The notes below the pieces were generated by a model. It saw nothing but the letters and a program-made list of their open reading frames with translations. It made no database searches and was not told the DNA's origin. The translations under genes were made by a program, and so were the position numbers. A DNA stretch of 64,000 nucleotides from Mucilaginibacter sp. KACC 22773. GTDB taxonomy: Bacteria; Bacteroidota; Bacteroidia; Sphingobacteriales; Sphingobacteriaceae. The DNA lies in contig NZ_CP117883.1 in NCBI RefSeq assembly GCF_028736215.1, positions 6,014,001 to 6,078,000 of the forward strand, in the 5' to 3' direction. Shown piece after piece: positions 15,585-23,373 of this stretch (within the stretch, counting starts at the first letter, position 1; every line of letters begins with the position of its first letter).

Positions 15585-16604
15585 ATGAAACAAGTTATAC
15601 TAATCATCGGTGCAGCCGGTCAGCTCGGTACCGAGCTGACCACCGCCTTGCGGCTGGAATATGGCAGGAATAATGTAATTGCCGCTAATAAAAATTTCAA
15701 ACCGGGCTTTGACGGTATTGAACTGGATGTACTGGACACGCTAAAATTAAAACAAGTTGTTTGCGAACTTGAGGTCACCCAGATCTATCTACTGGCGGCC
15801 CTGCTTTCCGCGACGGGAGAACAACAGCGGGCGATGGCTTGGAAACTGAATGTCCAGAGCTTGTTGGCAGTGCTGGAAATAGCCAGGGAATGCTGCCTGG
15901 AAAAAGTCTTTTGGCCAAGCAGCATAGCGGTTTTCGGCCCGGGATCACCCAGGCATCAATGCCCACAGGAAACGATCATCGAACCGAATACGGTGTATGG
16001 TATCAGCAAGCGTACCGGAGAATACTGGTGCAACTACTATTTCGAAAAATTCGGTGTCGATGTCCGAAGCCTGCGTTACCCCGGTCTCATTTCCTACCTG
16101 AGCCCTCCGGGTGGCGGTACTACAGATTACGCGGTAGATATTTTCCACCAGGCACTGGAAAAACGTGAATATTCCTGCTTTTTGAAGGAAGACACCTGCC
16201 TGCCCATGATGTACATGAAAGATGCCATCCGGGCAACCATGGAACTGATGCACGCGCCAAAAGAAAATATCAGCGTCCGGACATCCTATAATATTGCGGC
16301 CATGTCTTTTGCCCCCTGCGACCTTGCCGCGGCTGTTAAAAATCATCTGCCTGATTTTAAGATCAGCTATGAGCCGGATTACCGTCAGGGCATCGCCGAC
16401 AGCTGGCCGGCCAGCATCTGTGACACGGATGCGCTCAGAGACTGGGGTTGGAAGCCGGGCTATCAATTAACGAACATGACGGAGGACATGCTCCAGCAAC
16501 TTGCGCGGATAAAGGAGATTCCGTTACCGGGAAATCCTAAGAATTGGGCTTTTCAGCAGGATTTTCCGATAGACAACTACGTATTCACCAAACTAACTGA
16601 ATGA
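15585..16604 (+). CDS. tdh: L-threonine 3-dehydrogenase, SDR (epimerase) type
   Basis: A 339-aa extended SDR. It has the NAD-binding GAAGQLG (residues 9-15), Ser in PSSIAVFG (near 112), the catalytic pair Tyr138 and Lys142 in VYGISK, WCNYYFEKFGVDVRS, and RYPGLISY then PPGGGTTDYAVDIF. These blocks distinguish the NAD-dependent threonine dehydrogenase of Bacteroidota from UDP-sugar epimerases. It oxidises threonine to 2-amino-3-ketobutyrate, which leads to glycine. The start is ATG 15585 (AAAGAAG upstream); the longer frame to 15498 overlaps DUF1015. Its stop overlaps the sigma-factor start by 4 bp. Confidence 0.9.
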   Translation: MKQVILIIGAAGQLGTELTTALRLEYGRNNVIAANKNFKPGFDGIELDVLDTLKLKQVVCELEVTQIYLLAALLSATGEQQRAMAWKLNVQSLLAVLEIARECCLEKVFWPSSIAVFGPGSPRHQCPQETIIEPNTVYGISKRTGEYWCNYYFEKFGVDVRSLRYPGLISYLSPPGGGTTDYAVDIFHQALEKREYSCFLKEDTCLPMMYMKDAIRATMELMHAPKENISVRTSYNIAAMSFAPCDLAAAVKNHLPDFKISYEPDYRQGIADSWPASICDTDALRDWGWKPGYQLTNMTEDMLQQLARIKEIPLPGNPKNWAFQQDFPIDNYVFTKLTE

Positions 16605-17470
16605 TGAGACAGCTGAATATTACGCAGTCATTCACTAACCTGGAAAGCCAGTGCGTGGAATATTATTTCCACGAGATCGGTAAATTAAAAATGATTTCCG
16701 CGGAAGAGGAAGTTTTACTGGCGCAAAAGATCAGGCAGGGCGACAAGGCGGCCCTGGAAAGACTGACTACCGCCAACTTACGCTTTGTGGTTTCCATCGC
16801 AAAAAAATACCTCAACCAGGGTTTACCGCTAAGCGACCTGATCAGCGAGGGTAACCTGGGGTTATTGAAGGCTGCGGAAAAGTTTGATGAAACGCGGGGA
16901 TTTAAGTTCATTTCCTGTGCGGTGTGGTGGATCCGGCAAAGCATTTTAGAGGCACTGGGAGAAAACACGAGGATGCTGCGCCTTCCGCACAACCAGGTGA
17001 ATTTATTGACAAAGATCAACCGGGTGACCGGGGAACTGGAAGGAAGGCTTGAACGGACACCGACACCTGATGAGCTCGCCGAGGTGATGAACCTGCCGGT
17101 AGAAAACATAGTTGATGCTTACAGTCATTCTAAAAGAACGGTAAGTTATGATACGCCCATATCCGCGGAAGATGAATTTACCCTATTGGAAAAGCTGGGG
17201 AATCAGGACGAGGGCATCATCGAAGTGCTTAGTAATGAGTCTTTGCGGATACTGGTGGGCAGGCTGTTAAAACAATTAACGCGCAGGGAGCAAACCATTA
17301 TAGAACTTAGTTATGGATTCAATAACGAACGCGCGATGTGCCCGACAGAAGTAGCCGGGATTATTGGACTGACGGGAGAACGTGTCAGGCAGATCAAACT
17401 AATAGCGCTCGACAAACTCCGGGAGAAAATTGCATGCGTAAAAAACATCTTACTTGAACTCACCATGTAA
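16601..17470 (+). CDS. RpoD-like sigma-70 factor (secondary, group 2 type)
   Basis: A 289-aa sigma-70 factor without region 1.1, close in layout to the short primary sigma of Bacteroidota (MRQL start, SISAEEE-type region 1.2). It has region 2 NLRFVVSIAKKYLNQGL, then LISEGNLGLLKAAEKFDETRGFKF split by position 80-105, and AVWWIRQSI for the -10 contact. Region 4 ends with TGERVRQIKLIALDKLR. It differs from the primary factor at otherwise constant sites (ISCAVWW with Cys, MCPTEVAGIIGL, a short Cys-containing tail). I therefore read it as a paralogue, not the housekeeping RpoD. It overlaps tdh by 4 bp (ATGA), so it is translationally coupled to a metabolic operon. Confidence 0.88.
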   Translation: MMRQLNITQSFTNLESQCVEYYFHEIGKLKMISAEEEVLLAQKIRQGDKAALERLTTANLRFVVSIAKKYLNQGLPLSDLISEGNLGLLKAAEKFDETRGFKFISCAVWWIRQSILEALGENTRMLRLPHNQVNLLTKINRVTGELEGRLERTPTPDELAEVMNLPVENIVDAYSHSKRTVSYDTPISAEDEFTLLEKLGNQDEGIIEVLSNESLRILVGRLLKQLTRREQTIIELSYGFNNERAMCPTEVAGIIGLTGERVRQIKLIALDKLREKIACVKNILLELTM

Positions 17471-17663
17471 ACGGGGCAATTAAAAGCCGGTCTGAACTGC
17501 GAGGCGAAAACCTGGTTTTTATTTTGAACAGCCTGCTGAAGGACTGCGGATTTACAAATCTTAATTGAAAGGCCATTTGGCTGACGGTCAGTTTAGTGGA
17601 AGATAATAATTCCTTTGATCTTTCCATCAGCTTTTGATGGATGTTCTGCTGCGCATTGAGCCG
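17460..17663 (-). pseudogene. AraC-family regulator, C-terminal HTH fragment
   Basis: The minus-strand frame encodes HQKLMERSKELLSSTKLTVS followed by MAFQLRFVNPQSFSRLFK, which is the second half of an AraC-type HTH domain. No sensor domain or first HTH half precedes it. Instead, at about 17660 the sequence passes into short-chain dehydrogenase remnants. The tail past the HTH is also degraded and runs to the end of the sigma gene on the other strand. Not functional as it stands. Confidence 0.65.
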
Positions 17664-18045
17664 GTAAGCCGAAAACAGTGGTTTCCCAAGCGACCCGCAC
17701 CTCGTCAAGCAATGCGGTACTGGCATGGCCATCCGCTATCATTTCCTTCAGTGACCGCCCGGGCTTTCCCGGCATGCGCTATTCCTGCATTATTAACCAG
17801 CAGGTCCAGGCGGCTGGCTTCGTTTTCGATACGCTCTACTGCCGCGCTGATGGTTGCTTGCTGGGTAACATCCAATTGGATAGGGTACCCATTGGCGCAA
17901 ATTTTAACAGCCGGCTTTTCCCGTTGTCCGCGTTACGTGAACCGACATGTACGTTATAGCCGTTTTCTGCCTGCACTTTAGCGATTTGAAAACTAATGCC
18001 CTGGTTGGCACCGGTGACCAGCGCAACAGGATGGTTATTTATTGA
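17660..18045 (-). pseudogene. Short-chain dehydrogenase, frameshifted remnant
   Basis: Three minus-strand frames in succession encode parts of one SDR. The first reads VALVTGANQGISFQIAKVQ (near 18030-17970). The second reads QLDVTQQATISAAVERIENE and LDLLVNNAGIAHAG (near 17885-17770). The third reads RSLKEMIADGHAS, then LDEVRVAWETTVFGL (near 17760-17660). At least two frameshifts are needed to join them. The expected start codon is absent (ATA or AAT in its place), and the catalytic YxxxK half is missing where the sequence joins the AraC fragment. A deletion probably fused two neighbouring genes. Confidence 0.7.
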
Positions 18046-18351
18046 TTACCTGTTCTGATTTTCCATAAGAATAAAGGAAAAAAAGCAAAAGTCAGTATGC
18101 ACCATTTGCCATCATAGCCAAATCACGGACATTCGTAACCAAAATGAAGGAAGTAATAAAGTGATCCAACATCCTTTCGGTTTGTTGATGAAGTTCGCGA
18201 TAAGACATGCAGCTATATCCGTCGATAGAAGATAGCGTCTAAAGCGCGGCCCTAAGGAGTTATACCAATGCTGGAATGAGATTATGGTTGGTAAATTACT
18301 CCGACAATCTTTATATTTACAATAAGGGGATCTTTTAATCAGTGAAGGGCT
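18046..18351 (+). pseudogene. Gene-free region with YPSIED-type gene relic
   Basis: About 300 bp with no intact gene. At 18207-18242 an ATG opens MQLYPSIEDSV and then stops. The DNA over 18213-18260 is clearly related to 9662-9712 (shared TCGATAGAAGATA and flanking matches), where the same words form the start of a 79-codon gene. I take this as a decayed copy. A short AAGGGG lies upstream of the next gene at 18352. Confidence 0.4.
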
Positions 18352-18798
18352 ATGGGATTATTTAATTTCTTTTTGAAGCTATTCAGGACCAAGCCGGGGT
18401 TTAACGGGACGCCGGAAATGTTTCTTGCCATGGTGATGGAATTTCAGTCAAGGAATAATAAAGTATTTGTGGTGCACGAAGTCCTGCAGTGGGGCGAGGT
18501 TATGCAAAAAATGATGAGGGTTGACCTTTCGCCGTTTCGGGATTTTGCGGACCTGGTGCAAAATGGTGTGCCGGATTATACCATGGTGGATAAAGTTAGG
18601 AGTAAGTTTGATGAGATACATAGCAGGGTTGAATTAAAAAAAGCAATTTACGGGGAGCAAGTCGATTTAGGGGATGATGACGTGATAAAAAGCAGCGAAG
18701 AAAGCGCGGTATTCGCGAGAAGATTTGTTAAAGACCTATCTAAGTATGTTTCATTTCCGGAAGAAGAGCAAAAAAAGATCGACCTGATAGACGACTGA
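18352..18798 (+). CDS. Hypothetical protein (148 aa)
   Basis: A 148-aa protein with an amphipathic, hydrophobic N-terminus (MGLFNFFLKLFRTKPGFNG), then MVMEFQSRNNKVFVVHEVLQ and a charged helical C-terminus (SFPEEEQKKIDLIDD). It has no classical signal peptide; the N-terminus could bind the membrane surface. It stands alone between the pseudogene region and a convergent response-regulator gene. I recognise no family. Confidence 0.6.
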   Translation: MGLFNFFLKLFRTKPGFNGTPEMFLAMVMEFQSRNNKVFVVHEVLQWGEVMQKMMRVDLSPFRDFADLVQNGVPDYTMVDKVRSKFDEIHSRVELKKAIYGEQVDLGDDDVIKSSEESAVFARRFVKDLSKYVSFPEEEQKKIDLIDD

Positions 18799-18871
18799 AG
18801 GACAACTGATAAAAGGTAAATCCTGATTATTCATGTTATCCGGTATGGTATGGCGTTAATGGAATGTCGCC

Positions 18872-19645
18872 TTAATTATTTTTTTCGCTTTGCTTACGTT
18901 TTTGAAATTCCTTTGGCGTGATCCCAAATTGTCTGAAAAAACTTCTTCCAAAGCTGGTCTGGGAATTGAAGCCGACCATATAAGCGATCTCATAAACCTT
19001 AAAGTCGTCTTCAGCCATTAATTCTGCGGCTTTCTTCAGTCGCGTGATATTGATCAGTTCATTCGGCGTTAAGCCACTGATGGCCTTGATTTTCCTGAAA
19101 AGGCTGGTTCTGCTCATATTTGTCAGGGCAACCAGCTTATCAATATCCAGGGACTGGGAGTCTATATGGAGAAGTATGGCATTGTTCAATTTTTCCAGGA
19201 AAAGTTCCTCAGATTTGGTATGTGCAATACTTCTGATCTGCGATAAGGGCGACTGCAAGAAGTATTCCCGTAATTTATTCCTGTTGGTCAGGAGATTGGC
19301 CATCTGGACCAATAAGTATTCGACATCAAATGGTTTTTCTATGTATGCGTCTGCACCCAGCTCCAGGCCGGTTATCTTTGAGCGAAGCGTATTCTTCGCA
19401 GTTAACAGGATCACCGGAATATGACTGTATTCGAGACTGGACTTCACAAATTTACAAACTTCGTACCCATCCAGAACAGGCATCATTACATCGCTGATGA
19501 TGAGCTGAATAGCCTCATGCCTAAGCACTTCCAGCGCTTCCTGACCGTTGGTAGTGGTGATCACTGCATAAAGCTGGACCAATTCATCGCTTATAGCTTT
19601 TAACATTTCGGTGTTGTCATCAATTAACAGTACAGCTGGCTTCAT
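18872..19645 (-). CDS. Response regulator with AraC-type HTH output domain
   Basis: A 257-aa protein with a receiver domain (residues 1-120) and an AraC HTH domain (about 155-255). In the receiver, IDDN provides the acidic pocket, the phospho-acceptor is Asp in ISDVMMPVLDGYEV near 54, Thr/Ala is in LLTAKN near 83, and the conserved Lys is in IEKPFD near 105. The HTH part ends IAYMVGFNSQTSFGRSFFRQ then FGITPKEF. I start it at ATG 19645 (MKPAVLLIDDN); a TTG at 19651 is also in frame. It lies 14 bp after the kinase gene and is in a different frame. Together they equal the parts of one Bacteroidota hybrid two-component system. It probably activates the divergent GH42-SusCD genes. Confidence 0.92.
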   Translation of the reverse strand: MKPAVLLIDDNTEMLKAISDELVQLYAVITTTNGQEALEVLRHEAIQLIISDVMMPVLDGYEVCKFVKSSLEYSHIPVILLTAKNTLRSKITGLELGADAYIEKPFDVEYLLVQMANLLTNRNKLREYFLQSPLSQIRSIAHTKSEELFLEKLNNAILLHIDSQSLDIDKLVALTNMSRTSLFRKIKAISGLTPNELINITRLKKAAELMAEDDFKVYEIAYMVGFNSQTSFGRSFFRQFGITPKEFQKRKQSEKNN

Positions 19646-19659
19646 TTCCAAAGAATTTG

Positions 19660-22600
19660 TTAGGGGTTTGTTTTTAAATCAAGGTCTTTTGGGTCATAGT
19701 TAACTGGCAGGTTAAGGGTAAATAAGTTTATAGTGTTTTGTTCATTACTGTAGCTTAGTTCACCTCCTGACAACTGTGCCAGGGAGCGTGCCAGTGGGAG
19801 GCCTATACCTGTTCCTGAGACGGTCTGGTGATGCATTACCCTGAAAAAAGGTTCGAATATTTTATCTTTTAGATTTTCCGGGATTATTTCCCCATCGTTT
19901 TTGATTTTCACTGCAAAAAGCGCCTTGGGTTTTACAGTCTTTTGTAGGGTTACTTCTACGAAGGTATCGCTGTATTTTATCGCATTACTAAACAGGTTAA
20001 ATAAAATTTTTTGTAATGCATCCATGTCGACGAGCGCATAAACAGGAGATGCAGGTATTTTAAGCTTAAACCGGCGATTGTTTTGATCCGCAAGCGCAGA
20101 AAAGCTATCGAAAGTTGACGTTAGCAACTCCGAAATATTACTCCTTTTAAAATCCAATCTATAGTTAGAGATCTCAGTTTGTCTGAAATCAAGGAATTGA
20201 CTTGTCAGTTCTATCAACCGTTCAGTGTTGTTACTGATCATTTTAAGGCTGCCGGCAATTTCGGGATTGTTACCGGACTCCCGGATCACTTTGCGGAGCG
20301 GGATTTTGATGAGGGTAAGCGGCGTTTTTATTTCGTGTGCAATATTGGTAAAGAATTCAATTTTAGCATCAATGGTTTCTTTCTCATTCTTCAGTTGGAT
20401 CAATGCAACTTTTCGTTGATTTTTTAGTTCCATTTGGGTGTGATAAACGTTGGCAATGATCAGGATGATGACCAAAAGTAACACGGCATAACTACCATAG
20501 GCTGATTTGCTTAGCCACCATGGTGAAAGAATTTGTATGTGAAGCTTATTCTCCTCGGGTCCCCAATATCCCCCGCTGTTACATGTCTTGATTTTAAAAG
20601 TATAGTTACCTGCGGGGATCCTTGTAAAGAACACTTTCCGGTTTTTGTCCAGGTAGGTCCATTTATCTGTTAATCCATCCAGTTTAAAGGCGTAACGCTG
20701 TCCGTTGGGAATCGAGAACCCCGGTGATGAAAACTCGATATTGAAGCTTGACTCATCATGTCGCAGCGTAATGTGGTCTTCAAAGGTGATAGATTTCGTC
20801 AAAAGTCGTGAGTTTTTTTCAATCGGGACTTCTTTGTTGTTTATTTCCAGGCTGGTAATATAAACCGGTGGGATGTAGGTGTTTTTTGTGAAATTGCCGG
20901 GATTGAAGCTAACCAGTCCGTTCATGCTTCCGAAATAAAGGTTTCCGTCGGTAGTCTTTAAGGATGAATTGTGATTGAACTGGTCCGATAGCAGGCCGTT
21001 AGCCTTGGTAAGCACTTCCGACTTTAACGTTTTGGGGCTAAAACGGACCAAACCTTTAGTAGTTCCTATCCATAAAAAGTGTTTATCATCTTCTAAAATG
21101 CTTAATATGTAGTCGCTTGGAAATCCGTTCTTTACTCCGTATCTGATCATCTGCCCGGTCGGCACCTTCAATTTACATAGTCCTTCATTTGTACCGAACC
21201 ACCTGTTTTTTTTACTATCTTCAAAGCAAACGTTGACCCAGTTGTTGCTGAGCGATGTACTATCTTTAGGCACGTTTTTAAAACTCCCTGCAATTTTTGT
21301 TTTAGGATCATAATAAAAAAGGCCACTTGCAAATGTGCCTGCATAGATTATTCCATCAGAGCTCTCTGTAATGGAGGAATACCATGTTCTGCCTGGAAAC
21401 CCGGTAAGCGGCAGGAATCTGTCTGTTTTTGGCTCGTATCTATATAGGCCATTTGCGGTCCCTACGATTTTGTTGCCATCACGTGTCTGATATAAGCAAT
21501 AAATGAAATTTGACGACAAGCCGCTTGCGTTACCTGATTTGTATTTTTTAATGACTTTGCCCGACCTGATATTCATCACGTCCAAGCCGTTTTCAAAAGT
21601 GCCAATCCATAATTCATTTCCCGAGGCCAGAAGGCCCTGGACGTTATTATAGGATATAGCATACTTTGATTTACCGGAAAGAAAGTTGGTAAATCTCCCG
21701 GTTTTTATGTCCATTTTATTGAGGCCCGCATCTTCTGTGCCTATCCAGATGTCTCCATTATGGTCTTGTTCGAGATCCCTTACAATGTTTCCGCCTATGG
21801 AATTATCGCCGATCCTGGGGCTGAAACGGCGAAAGGGGGTAAACTGCATTGGATAATAATTCAGGCCGCCAAAGTAGGTTCCAACCCAAATCCCCCCCTC
21901 CTTATCCTTGTATAAACTATGGACGGCGTTGTCACTTAGAGAAGAGGCGTCATCATAGCGCTTTTTTAAATGCTGAAAATTGCCGCATTTCCTGTTGTAA
22001 ATGAATATTCCGAACTCGGTTGCAATCCAGAATTCATCTTTAGCCGTTTGGAGAATTGATCGGACAAAGAGATTTTGTTCATAATTAACCGGGATTTTTA
22101 CGGTTGTGTGGGTCAATGATTTAGTATCAAATATGATTATTTCGGGGGCCGATCTGCAAACAAAAAGATATCTGCCGTCAACCAGGGCCATATTACCCAG
22201 CCTTCTATCGCCTGGATATCCGGCACCGAAAATGTTGTACGTAGCAAACGAATTATAGCTAGGAATATACTTTTTTATCAGGCCTCCCTCTGTCGAAAAC
22301 CAAGTGTTGCCATCGGGTGTGGTACAAATTCCATTAGCTTTAAAATAATCGCGCTGCTTAAACTGTTTAAATTTATCTTCTGCAATAACATATTGTGCAA
22401 CTGATGAATCTGTTAAAAACCATATGTGCCCAGCCCGGTCATCATTAATATCATATACAGCTAGTCCCTTCGTCAACGAAATTAAGGTAAACACTTCATA
22501 TTTGTCGTCATACTTGTATAGTCCGTCCTGGGTTCCAACCCAAAGCCTCCCTTTTTGGTCCTCCTTCAGGCTATAGATCGAGTTATTGCCGAAGGTTTCT

Positions 22601-22890
22601 TCCGCACCATCTTTTTTTCGAAAAACTTTAAAATTGTACCCGTCAAAACGATTCAACCCATCTTTCGTAGCAAACCACATAAAACCCCGCTTGTCCTGAA
22701 GGATAGAGACAACCGCGTTATTTGACAGCCCCTGTTCAACCTGATATTTCTTAAAGTGATAGGATTGCCCGCTCGCACTGAATTTACAAAAAATCAGGAG
22801 TACAACAAACATCAGCGTTCGTAGCAGAAATTGGTTACCGGTCATGCAAAAAAAATAGGCTAATAATGCAATTATAAGATCTTCCAGCAT
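19660..22890 (-). CDS. Two-component sensor kinase with reg-prop beta-propeller domains
   Basis: A 1076-aa membrane sensor. It has an N-terminal signal segment (MTGNQFLLRTLMFVVLL region; starts at 22890 or, more typically, 22845), then about 14 propeller blades with repeated W-x-G-T-x-x-G-L patterns (for example LWVGTQDGLYKYDD). A Y_Y_Y domain (residues about 710-790) and one transmembrane helix (VLLLVIILIIANVY, about 800-820) follow. The kinase core has H-box NIAHEIKTPL (His near 850), N-box NLFSNAIKYS and G-box GTGIGLPLARSL. There is no receiver or HTH in this chain; these are in the next gene. Such sensors bind glycan fragments in the periplasm and control PULs. The ligand is unknown, possibly a galactoside because a GH42 enzyme is divergent. 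Confidence 0.93.
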   Translation of the reverse strand: MLEDLIIALLAYFFCMTGNQFLLRTLMFVVLLIFCKFSASGQSYHFKKYQVEQGLSNNAVVSILQDKRGFMWFATKDGLNRFDGYNFKVFRKKDGAEETFGNNSIYSLKEDQKGRLWVGTQDGLYKYDDKYEVFTLISLTKGLAVYDINDDRAGHIWFLTDSSVAQYVIAEDKFKQFKQRDYFKANGICTTPDGNTWFSTEGGLIKKYIPSYNSFATYNIFGAGYPGDRRLGNMALVDGRYLFVCRSAPEIIIFDTKSLTHTTVKIPVNYEQNLFVRSILQTAKDEFWIATEFGIFIYNRKCGNFQHLKKRYDDASSLSDNAVHSLYKDKEGGIWVGTYFGGLNYYPMQFTPFRRFSPRIGDNSIGGNIVRDLEQDHNGDIWIGTEDAGLNKMDIKTGRFTNFLSGKSKYAISYNNVQGLLASGNELWIGTFENGLDVMNIRSGKVIKKYKSGNASGLSSNFIYCLYQTRDGNKIVGTANGLYRYEPKTDRFLPLTGFPGRTWYSSITESSDGIIYAGTFASGLFYYDPKTKIAGSFKNVPKDSTSLSNNWVNVCFEDSKKNRWFGTNEGLCKLKVPTGQMIRYGVKNGFPSDYILSILEDDKHFLWIGTTKGLVRFSPKTLKSEVLTKANGLLSDQFNHNSSLKTTDGNLYFGSMNGLVSFNPGNFTKNTYIPPVYITSLEINNKEVPIEKNSRLLTKSITFEDHITLRHDESSFNIEFSSPGFSIPNGQRYAFKLDGLTDKWTYLDKNRKVFFTRIPAGNYTFKIKTCNSGGYWGPEENKLHIQILSPWWLSKSAYGSYAVLLLVIILIIANVYHTQMELKNQRKVALIQLKNEKETIDAKIEFFTNIAHEIKTPLTLIKIPLRKVIRESGNNPEIAGSLKMISNNTERLIELTSQFLDFRQTEISNYRLDFKRSNISELLTSTFDSFSALADQNNRRFKLKIPASPVYALVDMDALQKILFNLFSNAIKYSDTFVEVTLQKTVKPKALFAVKIKNDGEIIPENLKDKIFEPFFRVMHHQTVSGTGIGLPLARSLAQLSGGELSYSNEQNTINLFTLNLPVNYDPKDLDLKTNP

Positions 22891-22945
22891 AATAATGCAG
22901 AATTGGCACTAATCGTCGAAAAAATGGGATTTTGTGTAGAATTTA

Positions 22946-22975
22946 CAAAACTATTTTTTACAGCTTCCCGGACAA
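22946..22975 (-). promoter_or_regulatory. Candidate promoter for the sensor-kinase gene
   Basis: On the minus strand, TTG (22975-22973) is followed after 19 nt by TAGTTTTG (22953-22946). This fits the Bacteroidota -33 TTG and -7 TAnnTTTG pattern and spacing. It lies 56 bp before ATG 22890 and about 100 bp before ATG 22845. Confidence 0.5.
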
Positions 22976-23373
22976 TGATATTTTGAGCCGTTATGGAGTC
23001 TGCGTCTCTAACCACCCTTGTTTGTCAATTACAAGCTTTAAGCGAAATCACATTGCTGAAAAAAAGTATCGTTTTATCATAGTGTCCTATATATCACTTA
23101 ATTCAGTCTATACATTATATGCTTTGCGCATATAAAACTTCGCGAAAATTCGCACAGCGGGGCTAAATTAATGGTTTTTGCTGCGGTAAATGTGCATGGC
23201 GCTATTAAGACACTATCGGTTGAATTATTGGTATTTCCGGTAGAATTTGCGAATGGAGTTCTCAATACCTTCGTCATATAAACCAAGTGCCTAATCAATA
23301 GGCCAACCAATTATCTGAACAATATCGAATCAGATTTACTGATAAGATATGCTAAACATTTATAATAGACAAT
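22976..23373. promoter_or_regulatory. Divergent control region of the GH42 locus
   Basis: About 400 bp with no gene lies between the kinase promoter and the GH42 gene. It contains a perfect 8-bp inverted repeat with a 5-nt spacer, TTATATGC-N5-GCATATAA, at 23115-23135. This could be an operator for the linked AraC-type response regulator, though AraC proteins more often use direct repeats. No TAnnTTTG box is clear for GH42. Confidence 0.4.

Noticed and set aside
19645..19662. Nonsense mutation splitting a single hybrid two-component gene
   Set aside because: Kinase and regulator are in different frames, and the regulator has its own start; a simple stop mutation does not explain this.
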